A DNA stretch of 64,000 bases, taken from the NCBI RefSeq assembly GCF_018069705.1, contig NZ_CP072943.1:2419453-2483452 (forward strand), read 5' to 3'. This DNA is from Aminithiophilus ramosus (GTDB lineage: Bacteria > Synergistota > Synergistia > Synergistales > Aminithiophilaceae). Position 1 is the stretch's first letter; each line of letters begins with the position of its first letter. Under the pieces are notes generated by a model, which saw nothing but the letters and a program-made list of their open reading frames with translations, did no database searches and had not been told where the DNA came from. Shown here in pieces: positions 1 through 9,032 of the stretch. The position numbers and the translations under genes are program-made.

Positions 1-606
1 CGCTCCGCCTGGCCGCGAGGCCTTTGCCCCTGCTGGGAGCGCGGCCATCCCTGGCGGCGCGCGGGACGGGGCTTTCGTCCCGCAGGGGTTTCCGGCTCGA
101 ACGACGTCGCCTGAGCGGCGACGACACGAGGAAACCCCTCCGTCCCTTCGGGCCGGGCGCGGGCAGGATGCCCACGCTCCCAGGAAAAGCGCTGCCGGAG
201 GGGCTGGCTTCCCGGACCACGCGGCTCCGTTCGGCCGGAAGCCCTGCCGGGAGCGCCGCTCCGCCTGGCCGCGGGGCCTTTGCCCCTGCTGGGAGCGCGG
301 CCATCCCTGGCGGCGCGCGGGACGGGGCTTTCGTCCCGCAGGGGTTTCCGGCTCGGTCGCCGTCGCTTCGGCGGCGATGGCGTGGGGAAACCCTCCGTCC
401 CTTCGGGCCGGGCGCGGGCAGGATGCCCACGCTCCCAGGAAAAGCGACGGCGACAAAGGGGCGGGAAACCCTCCGCCTCTTCAGGGCGGTGCGGGCAGGA
501 TGCCCACGCTCCCAGGAAAAGCGACGGCGACAAAGGGGCGGGAAACCCTCCGCCCCTTCAGGGCGGCGCGGGCAGGATGGCCGCGTTCGCCCAGGTGGCG
601 GAGCCG
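1..606. repeat. GC-rich multi-hairpin repeat array, cluster 1 (runs off the window edge)
   Basis: Two motifs alternate: one contains GGGAGCGCGGCCATC followed by a GCGGGACG...CGTCCCGC hairpin, the other contains GGGCAGGATGCCCACGCTCCC. They are approximate reverse complements of each other, separated by a small hairpin such as CGTCGCCTGAGCGGCGACG. Open frames across this stretch are products of the repeat and its lack of stops, not genes. The array stops close to the 3' end of the ADP-ribosylglycohydrolase gene. Confidence 0.9.
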
Positions 607-609
607 GAA

Positions 610-1380
610 TCAGGGACCGTAACGAGCGACGAAGGCGTCGATAACCGATAGAAGGTCCTCCGTCAGGTAAAGCCGTGCCCGCTCCTTGAGGGAAGAGGGT
701 ACGGCTCCGTAAAAGGCCTCGGCCACGGCGCCGGCGATGGCCGCCTGAGTGTCGGCGTCTCCGCCCAAAGAGACCGCCTTGCGCAGGGCGTCCTCATAAT
801 CGGTCGACTCCAGGAAGGCGCAGAGGGCCTCGGGAACGCTCTCGGCAGCAGCAGCCGAAAAACGGTAGGTCGGCCTGATCGCGTCGAGGCTCCGCGACAG
901 ATCGTAGCCGCAACGCTCTTCGACGAAGGCCGCCAGCTCCCGGCGATCGACTCCCTTGCGGGCCAGAAAGACCGAAGCGGCCACGGCCCGGGCCGCCCTG
1001 ATCCCCTCGGGATGGCCGTGAGAAACGGCGGCGCTCCTCTCCGCCTCGGCCAGAACCTCTTCGACGGTCTCGAAAGCCCACCCCACGGGACTGACTCTCA
1101 TGGCCGATCCGTTGCCCCAGCTGTCGTTCCAGGCCTTCCCGCTCGAGAGGATCCAGGAGCGGAAACGGGAGCTGAACCCCGCCTCGAAATGGCGCCGTCC
1201 GTAATCGGACAGGGCCGGAGCATACTCCCGGCCCGAGAGGAGGACGTCGGCCACGGCAACGGTCAGAACCGTGTCGTCCGTGAATCGGCTCTCCCCGGTA
1301 AACAGCTCGAACTCGACCGACTTGAGCCCCGCCCTCTCATAGGCGGAACCGACGATGTCGCCGACGATGGCCCCCCACAT
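610..1380 (-). CDS. ADP-ribosylglycohydrolase family protein (DraG-like)
   Basis: This 256-residue protein carries the marks of the ADP-ribosylglycohydrolase fold: GDIVGSAYE at the N-terminus, FTDDT at about residues 32-36, a central WGNGSAMRVSP, SHGHPEG, and the C-terminal GGDADTQAA with the acidic metal ligands. The family removes ADP-ribose from proteins, nucleic acids or small molecules using two metal ions in an all-helical fold. The substrate here cannot be told. The ATG at 1380 has a GGAG about 6 nt upstream. The gene stands alone between a repeat array and a 750-bp gap. A DarT/DarG pair lies 55 kb away, but nothing in the sequence links them. Confidence 0.9.
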   Translation of the reverse strand: MWGAIVGDIVGSAYERAGLKSVEFELFTGESRFTDDTVLTVAVADVLLSGREYAPALSDYGRRHFEAGFSSRFRSWILSSGKAWNDSWGNGSAMRVSPVGWAFETVEEVLAEAERSAAVSHGHPEGIRAARAVAASVFLARKGVDRRELAAFVEERCGYDLSRSLDAIRPTYRFSAAAAESVPEALCAFLESTDYEDALRKAVSLGGDADTQAAIAGAVAEAFYGAVPSSLKERARLYLTEDLLSVIDAFVARYGP

Positions 1381-2138
1381 GGCTAACTCCGATCGGGGGG
1401 CACCGGGCCCCCGTGAGCTCTCTCCCGTTCATCGACGACGGACCGACGGATGGGGTCCGAGTCATGAACGGAAACGGATGGTTCCCTTTTCCCCCTCTGG
1501 CGACAAAGCACCGGCAAAACCCCCTTTTTGCGCTCCCTTCGACTCGCCTCCCGAAGGGCTCTTCCCAAGAAGAACGCCCCACGGGTCCGGCACGGCGGAA
1601 AGGCTCTCCATGGCAATGATCCCTTAAGGGACTATGGTACCATGAAGAGGTGAAAAACATTGACGGAACAGGGGCCGCCCCGACGGACGGCCCCTGCCGA
1701 AAAAAGGAAAACATACGAAATCAAAAAGAGAAGGCACGCCTTTCGAAGGCTGCAACGAAGAGGCGAAGACGGAGAACGGCGGAAGAGGGAAAAAAGAACG
1801 ACGATAACGAGATGAAAGGCGCGATGAAAAGAGTAAATAAAGAAAAGCGTCAGGAAGATATAAGATACGGCGAAAGGTACGACCTTGCTGCGACAGATGG
1901 AAGCGATAGAGGGAATGAGGTCCGAAGAAAAGATCGGCGAAAGAGCGAAGAGAGGGCAACTGAGCTTCAGTCTGAAGAGCGATGGTACAGCGACGTGCCT
2001 TCATAGACAAGAATAGCCCTTTCAAGAATTTTTTGCTTGAATAAGCCGTGATGTTTATGTGATATTCCAGATAAAACGCCAGGATGATTTTGACAAAGGT
2101 CTTAATTATCCCAATCAACCCAGCAAAGGAGCGAAACA
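1381..2138. other. Intergenic stretch without a convincing gene
   Basis: About 750 bp. The part from about 1660 to 2000 is strongly purine-rich on the plus strand, which leaves long open frames on both strands that match no family I know. A 10-bp palindrome ATGGTACCAT lies at 1634-1643. A possible weak promoter for the next gene is TTGAAT (2037-2042), a 17-nt spacer and TGATAT (2060-2065). Confidence 0.5.
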
Positions 2139-2567
2139 ATGGAGCGTCTACCCAACTCGTCAGGCTGTTTCGTCTGCGGCACCCGAGAGGAAAACCCCCA
2201 AGGGCTGGCCGTCTCCATCTTTTGGGACGAAGAGGCCCGACAGACCGTCATCCCCATCGAAGCCTCATCCGGCTGGTGCGGCTACCACGGCGTCATCCAC
2301 GGAGGCATTCAGGTCGCCCTGGCCGACGACGCCATGGCCTGGGCCATCCGGCGAGGAGAGGGCATCTGGTCCGTCACGGCCCACATGGAGGCCACCTACC
2401 GCAGACCCGTCAAGATCGACAGCCCCTGCCGCGTCCTGGGGCGCGTCGTCTGTCGCAGGGGGCGCAAAATCACCACGGAAGCCGAAATCGTCGACGACGA
2501 GGGCGAAATCCTGGCCCAGTTCAAGGCCCTTTTCGTTCAAATGGACGAGGAAAGCCTCCGATCCTGA
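2139..2567 (+). CDS. PaaI-type hotdog-fold thioesterase
   Basis: A 142-residue single hotdog domain. The segment YHGVIHGGIQVALADDAMAW (about residues 48-67) is the usual family signature, with HGG at the start of the central helix and an acidic residue after it. These enzymes hydrolyse acyl-CoA or aryl-CoA thioesters in the cytoplasm. Two cysteines near the N-terminus (FVCGTREENPQG) match a common variant of the family. The ATG at 2139 follows an AAGGAG. The gene is followed by a short relic and is not clearly in an operon. The substrate is unknown. Confidence 0.85.
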   Translation: MERLPNSSGCFVCGTREENPQGLAVSIFWDEEARQTVIPIEASSGWCGYHGVIHGGIQVALADDAMAWAIRRGEGIWSVTAHMEATYRRPVKIDSPCRVLGRVVCRRGRKITTEAEIVDDEGEILAQFKALFVQMDEESLRS

Positions 2568-2629
2568 AGCCCTCGGCCGAGGTGCCCGCCGATCCGAAAG
2601 GCACCTGCCCGAGCGGGTATCGAGCCCCC

Positions 2630-2709
2630 GAGCGGAGAAAGGCTTTACGGGAAGCGAGTCCGGCATCCGCACGGTCGTGGCGAAGCTGAAGAGGGAGATC
2701 GCCCCGTAG
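2630..2709 (+). pseudogene. Relic of an IS21 istA gene
   Basis: The plus frame ending at 2709 reads GFTGSESGIRTVVAKLK, which closely matches GFSGSESNIRKVVSDLK of the IS21 IstA encoded at 45.4-46.9 kb of this window. Only about 25 residues remain, with no start and no other element parts nearby. I infer an old, mostly deleted IS21 copy. Confidence 0.6.
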
Positions 2710-2787
2710 GAGAGGTTCCGTCTCCCTGACTGCGGACCACGGGGGAGGGGCCTCGGCGAGCCTGTGGTTCGGGAGAAAACGGGATTT

Positions 2788-2816
2788 TTGACCTTTTTAT
2801 GGATACCCTCTATAGT
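2788..2816 (+). promoter_or_regulatory. Sigma-70-type promoter of the DUF2703 gene
   Basis: TTGACC (2788-2793), exactly 17 nt, then TATAGT (2811-2816). It lies about 40 bp upstream of the ATG at 2858, which has its own GGGAGG ribosome binding site. Confidence 0.7.
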
Positions 2817-2857
2817 ATAGTCGAAAGATCCAGATCGTCCCACCGGGAGGAATCGTC

Positions 2858-3292
2858 ATGGCAGAACTGATCATGAGACACTACATCGTCAAGGACCACG
2901 ACTGCGAGCCTTGCCGCGAAACGGGGGAGACCCTCCGTAACCTGGGTTCCCAAATGGCCCGGCGGCTGGCGCCCCTGGGCGTGGAGCTGAAACTCCAGGA
3001 GGCCGAAATGGCCGAGGCCACGGAGGAAAACCTGCTCAGAGCCAACCAGGTCACCTTCAGCTGTCCCGAGAGCGAGATGGCGGAAATCGCCCTCGAGGAT
3101 ATTCTGGGACTCCAGGTCAGCCACGACAGCGTCGAAGGCGACGCCTGCACCGGCTGCCGCACCCTCATCTTCGAGGGACGGCGCTTCCAGAAACTTCCGC
3201 CGGGCCTCCTGACCGACGGGCTCGTCCGGGCCGCCTTCTCCATTCTCGAAGGGGGCGACGGAAGCGGCTGCGGCAGCTGCGGCGGCGGCTGA
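2858..3292 (+). CDS. DUF2703 family protein
   Basis: A 144-residue protein resembling the DUF2703 family, which is of unknown function. Visible features are a paired-cysteine start (DHDCEPCRETG, residues about 14-24), a second cysteine pair (DACTGCRTLIFEG) in the middle, and a C-terminal tail SGCGSCGGG. The cysteine pairs suggest metal or thiol chemistry, but that is inference. A good promoter and ribosome binding site precede it and strong hairpins follow it, so it looks like a single-gene transcript. Confidence 0.75.
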   Translation: MAELIMRHYIVKDHDCEPCRETGETLRNLGSQMARRLAPLGVELKLQEAEMAEATEENLLRANQVTFSCPESEMAEIALEDILGLQVSHDSVEGDACTGCRTLIFEGRRFQKLPPGLLTDGLVRAAFSILEGGDGSGCGSCGGG

Positions 3293-3305
3293 GGCGTCTG
3301 AAAAA

Positions 3306-3384
3306 GACCGCCGTCGGCGGTCCTTAACGAGCGAGAAGAGGCCGGACGAAGCGACGGAAGTCGCTTCGTCCGGCCTCTTCTCGC
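3306..3384 (+). terminator. Tandem hairpins after the DUF2703 gene
   Basis: A small hairpin (GACCGCC gtc GGCGGTC, 3306-3322) is followed by a perfect 25-bp stem with a GGAA tetraloop (arms 3331-3355 and 3360-3384). Neither is followed by a T-run, so intrinsic termination is not assured. The long stem may act as an RNA stabiliser or a barrier to read-through into the repeat array. Confidence 0.55.
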
Positions 3385-3469
3385 AGGCCATCGCGGGAGG
3401 GAGAGGGTTTCACCTTTCCGAGAGCGCGACCTCGGCAACGGAAGGTTTGACCCGGGAGTAGACGAACCC

Positions 3470-5572
3470 GGCTGCAAAGGCCTTTGCCCCTCCTGGAAGC
3501 GCCGCTCCGTCTGGCCGCGGGGCCTTTGCCCCTGCTGGGAGCGCGGCCATCTTGGCGGCGCGCGGGACGGGGCTTTCGTCCCGCAGGGTCTCCCGGCTCG
3601 AACGACGTCGCCTGAGCGGCGACGACACGAGGAAACCCCTCCGTCCCTTCGGGCCGGGCGCGGGCAGGATGCCCACGCTCCCAGGAAAAGCGACGCCGGA
3701 GGGGCTGGCTTCCCGGACCGCGCGGCTCCGCTCGGCCGGAAGCCCTGCCGGGAGCGCCGCTTCATCTGACTGCGAGGGGCCTTTGCCCCTGCTGGGAGCG
3801 CGGCCATCTTGGCGGCGCGCGGGACGGGGCTTTCGTCCCGCAGGGGTTTCCTTCTCGGTCGCCGTCGCTTCGGCGGCGATGGCGTGGGGAAACCCCTCCG
3901 CCCCTTCGGGCCGGGCGCGGGCAGGATGCCCACGCTCCCAGGAAAAGCGACGGCGGAGAGGCTGGTTTCCCGGGTCGCTCGGCTCCGTTCGGTCGGGGGC
4001 TCTATCGGAAACGCCGCTCCGCCTGGCCGCGAGGCCTTTGCCCCTGCTGGGAGCGCGGCCATCCCTGGCGGCGCGCGGGACGGGGCTTTCGTCCCGCAGG
4101 GGTTTCCTCCTCGGTCGCCGTCGCTTCGGCGGCGATGGCGTGGGGAAACCCCTCCGTCCCTTCGGGCCGGCGCGGGCAGGATGCCCACGCTCCCAGGAAA
4201 AGCGACGGCGACAACGGGGCAGAAACCCTCCGCCCTTTCAGGGCGGGCGCGGGCAGGATGCCCACGCTCCCAGGAAAAGCGGCGCTGCCGGAGGGGCTGG
4301 CTTCCCGGACCACGCGGCTCCGTTCGGCCGGAAGCCCTGCCGGGAGCGCCGCTTCATCTGACTGCGAGGGGCCTTTGCCCCTGCTGGGAGCGCGGCCATC
4401 CTTGGCGGCGCGCGGGACGGACTTTTCGTCCCGCAGGGTTTTTCCTCGGTCACCGTCGCTTCGGCGGCGAAGGCGCGGGGAAACACTCCGTCCCTTCGGG
4501 CCGGACGCGGGCAGGATGCCCACGCTCCCAGGAAAAGCGACGGCGGAGAGGCTGGTTTCCCGGGTCGCTCGGCTCCGTTCGGTCGGGGGCTCTATCGGAA
4601 ACGCCGCTCCGCCTGGCCGCGAGGCCTTTGCCCCTGCTGGGAGCGCGGCCATCCCTGGCGGCGCGCGGGACGGGGCTTTCGTCCCGCAGGGGTTTCCTCC
4701 TCGGTCGCCGTCGCTTCGGCGGCGATGGCGACCGAGGAGGAAACCCTCCGTCCCTTCGGGCTGGCGCGGGCAGGATGCCCACGCTCCCAGGAAAAGCGAC
4801 GGCGACAACGGGGCGGAAACCCTCCGCCCCTTCAGGGCGGGCGCGGGCAGGATGCCCACGCTCCCAGGAAAAGCGGCGCTGCCGGAGGGGCTGGTTTCCC
4901 GGACCACGCGACTTCGTTCGGCCGGAAGCCCTGCCGGGAGCGCCGCTTCATCTGACTGCGAGGGGCCTTTGCCCCTGCTGGGAGCGCGGCCACCCCTGGC
5001 GGCGCGCGGGACGGGGCTTTCGTCCCGCAGGGGTTTCCTTCTCGGTCGCCGTCGCTTCGGCGGCGATGGCGTGGGGAAACCCCTCCGTCCCTTCGGGCCG
5101 GGCGCGGGCAAGGATGCCCACGCTCCCAGGAAAAGCGGCGGCGACAACGGGGCGGGAACACTCCGTCCCTTCGGGCCGGCGCGGGAAGGATGCCCACGCT
5201 CCCAGGAAAAGCGACGCCGGAGGGGCTGGTTTCCCGGACCACGCGACTCCGTTCGGCCGGAAGCCCTGCCGGGAGCGCCGCTTCATCTGACTGCGAGGGG
5301 CCTTTGCCCCTGCTGGGAGCGCGGCCATCCCTGGCGGCGCGCGGGACGGGGCTTTCGTCCCGCAGGGGTTTCCGGCTCGAACGACGTCGCCTGAGCGGCG
5401 ACGACACGAGGAAACCCTCCGTCCCTTCAGGGCGGGCGCGGGCAGGATGCCCACGCTCCCAGGAAAAGCGACAGCGACAACGGGGCGGAAACCCTCCGTC
5501 CCTTCGGGCCGGGCGCGGGCAGGATGCCCACGCTCCCAGGAAAAGCGACGGGAGAGGTTTTTCCTCGGGTTC
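3470..5572. repeat. GC-rich multi-hairpin repeat array, cluster 2 (2.1 kb)
   Basis: The largest cluster: about 11 copies of the motif containing CACGCTCCCAGGAAAAGC and about 7 of the motif containing CTGGGAGCGCGGCCA. Spacers vary between types such as CGACGTCGCCTGAGCGGCG and CGCCGTCGCTTCGGCGGCG, each itself a hairpin. Several 250-300 bp blocks are nearly identical, pointing to recent tandem or segmental duplication. It lies between the DUF2703 gene and the 3' end of livF. All long open frames here are repeat products. Confidence 0.9.
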
Positions 5573-5575
5573 CTC

Positions 5576-6280
5576 TCAGCGCCCCAGGTAGGCGGCCCGC
5601 ACCTCGTCCATCGCGGCCAGCTCCGAGGCCCTGCCGCTGAGGACGATCCGCCCCGTCTCGAGAACATAGCCCCGATCGGCGATAGCCAGGGCCATGTTGG
5701 CGTTCTGTTCCACGAGGAGAATGGTCATGCCCGATTTACGAACTTCGACGATGGTGCGGAAAACCTCTTCCACGAGGATCGGCGCCAGCCCCATGGAGGG
5801 TTCGTCGAGGATCATGAGCTTCCCTCTCCCCATGAGGGCCCGCCCCACGGCGAGCATCTGCTGCTCCCCTCCGGAAAGGGTCCCCGCCTCCTGGCTGCGC
5901 CGCTCCTTGAGACGGGGAAAGAGGGAGAAGACCCTCTCCATGTCGTCGTCGACGGCACGATCCTTGCGAAGATAGGCCCCGAGCAGGAGGTTGTCCTCGA
6001 CGGTGAGATTGGGAAAGACGAGGCGCCCCTCGGGCACGTGGGTGATTCCGGCGCCGACGATGACATGGGGCGCGACGCCAACCAGATCCCTGCCCTGATA
6101 GAGAATCCGGCCCGAGCTGGCGGGGACGAGGCCCGACAGGGCACGGAGAATGCTTGTCTTGCCCGCGCCGTTGGCGCCGACGAGGGTGACGATCTCTCCC
6201 TGCTCCACGCAGAAAGAGAGCCCCTTCACGGCCTCGATGGCCCCGTAGGAGACGCGGAGGTCCTTCACCTCGAGCATCAT
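5576..6280 (-). CDS. livF: Branched-chain amino acid ABC transporter, ATP-binding protein LivF
   Basis: A 234-residue ATPase: Walker A GANGAGKT, ABC signature LSGGEQQML, Walker B LMILDEPSMGLAP and switch histidine region LLVEQN. The GLAPILVEEVF stretch and absence of an extra C-terminal domain are typical of LivF. It energises high-affinity amino-acid uptake at the inner face of the membrane with LivG. The start at ATGATG (6280) overlaps the livG stop by 4 nt. The open frame extends further upstream inside livG, but only this start fits the family. It is the last gene of the liv operon and ends at a repeat array. Confidence 0.95.
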   Translation of the reverse strand: MMLEVKDLRVSYGAIEAVKGLSFCVEQGEIVTLVGANGAGKTSILRALSGLVPASSGRILYQGRDLVGVAPHVIVGAGITHVPEGRLVFPNLTVEDNLLLGAYLRKDRAVDDDMERVFSLFPRLKERRSQEAGTLSGGEQQMLAVGRALMGRGKLMILDEPSMGLAPILVEEVFRTIVEVRKSGMTILLVEQNANMALAIADRGYVLETGRIVLSGRASELAAMDEVRAAYLGR

Positions 6281-7074
6281 GCCGCCGCGCCCCCTTTGCC
6301 GAGATAGGCCTCGATGACCTTGGGGTCGTTCCTGATCGCTTCGGGTTTCCCCTCGGCGATGGTGACGCCGAAATTGAGGACGGAGATGCGGTTGCAGATC
6401 TCCATGACGAGCTGCATGTGGTGTTCGATGAGGAGAATCGTCACCTGGAATTCCTTCCTTATCCAGGCGATGGAGTCGGCCAGGACATCCACCTCCTGAG
6501 GATTCATTCCCGCCGCCGGCTCGTCGAGGAAGAGGAGTTTGGGCGACGTGGCCAGAGCGCGGGCGATCTCGAGGCGCCGCTGAATGCCGTAGGGCAGATT
6601 CTTGGCCAGCGTATCGGCGAAGGGAAGAAGATCGAGCTTTTCCAGGAGGAAAAGGCACTCCTCCTCCACCTGTCGCTCCGTCTCGACCACTCCCTTGGGA
6701 CGCAGAAAGGCCGGAAGGAGCCCGTAGCCGATGCGGGGATGGCAGGCGATCTTGATGTTGTCCAGAGCCGAAAGGTTCTTGAAAAGGCGGATATTCTGAA
6801 AGGTCCTGGCGATGCCCCGCGTCGTGTAGGCATGAGTGGGCTTACCCACCAGATTCTCGCCGCCGAAGAGAATCTCCCCCTCCGTCGGCTCGTAGATTCC
6901 GGTGAGCATGTTGAAGACCGTCGTCTTTCCGGCGCCGTTAGGGCCGATGAGTCCCGCCAGATCGCCCTCGGCAAGGGAAATGTTGAAATCCGTCACGGCC
7001 CTGAGGCCGCCGAAGGCGATGCTCAGATGCCTCACCTCGAGAAGAGGCGAGGAAGTTTCCTGCGAAGCCATCAT
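6277..7074 (-). CDS. livG: Branched-chain amino acid ABC transporter, ATP-binding protein LivG
   Basis: A 265-residue ATPase: Walker A GPNGAGKTT, the LivG-specific insert around GIARTFQNIRLF, signature LPYGIQRRLEIARAL and Walker B LLFLDEPAAGMNP. The signature motif LPYG in place of LSGG is normal for LivG. It pairs with LivF on the LivH/LivM membrane core. It starts one base after the livM stop and overlaps livF, so the genes are probably translationally coupled. Confidence 0.95.
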   Translation of the reverse strand: MMASQETSSPLLEVRHLSIAFGGLRAVTDFNISLAEGDLAGLIGPNGAGKTTVFNMLTGIYEPTEGEILFGGENLVGKPTHAYTTRGIARTFQNIRLFKNLSALDNIKIACHPRIGYGLLPAFLRPKGVVETERQVEEECLFLLEKLDLLPFADTLAKNLPYGIQRRLEIARALATSPKLLFLDEPAAGMNPQEVDVLADSIAWIRKEFQVTILLIEHHMQLVMEICNRISVLNFGVTIAEGKPEAIRNDPKVIEAYLGKGGAAA

Positions 7075-7075
7075 C

Positions 7076-8059
7076 TCACCGCCCCCCCTCGTAACCGGCA
7101 GGACGGCGGATCTTGGGCACCAGGAAGGAGAGCTCCCTGTCGCCGTAAATCCCCTGCGGTCTGAAGAGCATCAGAAGAACGAGGGCGATGCCGTAGATGA
7201 CGAGACGCCATCCGGAAAGGAAGCGAAGCATTTCGGGAAGGACCGTCAGCAGCGAAGCTCCCATGATGGTGCCCGTCAGGCTCCCGGCGCCTCCCGCATA
7301 GAGGTAGACGAGATAGTCGATGGACTTGAGGTAGTTGAACTGGTCCGGATGGAGGTAGCCCAGCAGATGGGCCAGAAGCCCTCCCGCCACGCCGGCCACG
7401 GCCGAACCGATGGTGAAGGCCATGACCTTGTACTTCGTGGTATCGACGCCCATCGTCCCCGCCGCCAGCTCGTCTTCCCGGCAGGCGATGCAGGCCCTCC
7501 CGAAAGAGGAGTAAATGTAGTTGCGGAGCACCCAGAGCGTGGCGCCGAAAAAGGCGACGATCCAGAAAAGGTTGCTGTAGCGGGGAATGCCCGAGAAGCC
7601 TCGAGGTCCGCCCACCTGAGGAATGAGGCGGATGAGGGAGCGGATGATCTCCCCGAAGGCGAGGGTCACGATGGCCAGATAATCTCCCTTGAGGCGGAGG
7701 GAGGGCTTTCCGATGAGATAGCCGAAAAGGGCCGCAACGACCCCTCCGACGAAGACGGAAAAGAGAAAAACCAGGGGGCGCAGGACCGGAAGAAGGGCCG
7801 CCGAAGGAAGAAGCAGCGTCGTCACCGCCGCCGAAGTGTAGCCGCCGACGGCGACGAAACCGGCCTGACCGATGGAGAACTGGCCGGTGAAACCGTTGAT
7901 CAGATTGAGCCCCAAGGTGACCATGACGTTGATCATGGCGAACATGAGAATCTGAATGTAGTAGGACGTCAGCACTCCGGCCTTGCGCAGAGCCATGACG
8001 ACGACATAGAAGGCGACAAGTCCGAGAAGGGGGAAGTATTTCCGCAGGCGATCCATCAC
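7076..8059 (-). CDS. livM: Branched-chain amino acid ABC transporter, permease LivM
   Basis: A 327-residue membrane protein with about nine hydrophobic segments. The conserved coupling motif GLNLINGFTGQFSIGQAGF (about residues 50-68) and GDYLAIVTLAFGEI identify LivM. It forms the translocation pore with LivH. It lies 10 bp downstream of livH in the operon. Confidence 0.95.
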   Translation of the reverse strand: MMDRLRKYFPLLGLVAFYVVVMALRKAGVLTSYYIQILMFAMINVMVTLGLNLINGFTGQFSIGQAGFVAVGGYTSAAVTTLLLPSAALLPVLRPLVFLFSVFVGGVVAALFGYLIGKPSLRLKGDYLAIVTLAFGEIIRSLIRLIPQVGGPRGFSGIPRYSNLFWIVAFFGATLWVLRNYIYSSFGRACIACREDELAAGTMGVDTTKYKVMAFTIGSAVAGVAGGLLAHLLGYLHPDQFNYLKSIDYLVYLYAGGAGSLTGTIMGASLLTVLPEMLRFLSGWRLVIYGIALVLLMLFRPQGIYGDRELSFLVPKIRRPAGYEGGR

Positions 8060-8069
8060 CTTCCGCCCC

Positions 8070-8954
8070 CTAGACCTTTTCGATCTTCACTTTGCCCAGC
8101 AGTCCCGCAGGGCGGAAGAGAAGAATGAGGATGAGGATGACGAAACCCGACCCGTAGCCGAGCTCGGAATAGAGGGCCGTGGCCATCACTTCGCAGATGC
8201 CCATGATCAGCCCTCCCAGCATGGCCCCGGGAATGGAGCCTATGCCGCCCAGGACGGCGGCGATGAAGGCCTTCGTGCCGAGCCAGATTCCCATGAGGAC
8301 ATCGATCATGGGGTAGGTCATGGAATACATGACGCCTCCCGCTCCGGCCAGGGCCGCGCCGAAGAAGAAGGTGATGGCTATGATGAAGTTGACGTTGATT
8401 CCCATGAGGGAGGCCGCGTCCTTGTTGAAGGAGACGGCCCGCATGGCCCGTCCCACCTTGGTGCGGTGCACGATATAGGTGAGAGCCACCATGAGCGTGG
8501 CCGAGACGAGAATGTTGACGATCTGGATGGAATTGATGATCGCCCCGGCAGGAAGGGTGAAGTTTTTGAAGGGGATCAGCATGGGAAAGGGACGATAGTT
8601 GGGGCCGATGAAGGGGAGCATGCGGGGAAAGTTCTCCAGAAAGATGGAGACGCCGATGGCCGTGATGAGCGCCGAAAGACGGGGCTTGTCACGCAACGGC
8701 CTGTAGGCCAGACGCTCGATGACCACGCTCAGACAGGCCGGAACGAGCATGGCCAGGAAAATGGCCAGGGGAAAATTGGCCCCCAGAAGCTCGGCGGCGA
8801 AGTAGGCCACGAAAGCACCGATCATGACCAGGTCTCCGTGGGCGAAATTGATCAGATTGATGATGCCGTAGACCATCGTGTAGCCGAGGGCGATGAGGGC
8901 ATAGATGACGCCCAGCTGCACGCCGTAGATCAGAAGCTGTAGAGTTTCACGCAC
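8070..8954 (-). CDS. livH: Branched-chain amino acid ABC transporter, permease LivH
   Basis: A 294-residue membrane protein. ALGYTMVYGIINLINFAHGD near the N-terminus and VLGGIGSIPGAMLGG near residue 240 are the LivH signatures. It pairs with LivM. A strong hairpin lies between livJ and this gene. Confidence 0.95.
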   Translation of the reverse strand: MRETLQLLIYGVQLGVIYALIALGYTMVYGIINLINFAHGDLVMIGAFVAYFAAELLGANFPLAIFLAMLVPACLSVVIERLAYRPLRDKPRLSALITAIGVSIFLENFPRMLPFIGPNYRPFPMLIPFKNFTLPAGAIINSIQIVNILVSATLMVALTYIVHRTKVGRAMRAVSFNKDAASLMGINVNFIIAITFFFGAALAGAGGVMYSMTYPMIDVLMGIWLGTKAFIAAVLGGIGSIPGAMLGGLIMGICEVMATALYSELGYGSGFVILILILLFRPAGLLGKVKIEKV

Positions 8955-8985
8955 GTTGACCCTCTCCCTGCAGTGACTCGTCTCC

Positions 8986-9012
8986 GAAGGGGGGCGACGG
9001 AAGCCCCCCTTC
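8986..9012 (-). promoter_or_regulatory. Intercistronic hairpin between livJ and livH
   Basis: A perfect 10-bp stem (GAAGGGGGGC at 8986-8995, GCCCCCCTTC at 9003-9012) with a 7-nt loop in the 78-bp gap between livJ and livH. There is no T-run. This position is typical for partial termination or mRNA processing that keeps the binding protein in excess over the membrane subunits. Confidence 0.6.
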
Positions 9013-9032
9013 GGGATTCGGCGGATGAACCG

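Noticed and set aside
1624-2139. A 171-residue minus-strand open frame
   Set aside because: No family, no ribosome binding site, biased composition from a purine-rich tract.
2881-5394. Several open frames of 240-490 residues on both strands through the repeat array
   Set aside because: All consist of shifted translations of the same GC-rich repeat, have no ribosome binding sites and overlap each other. They are artefacts of the repeats.
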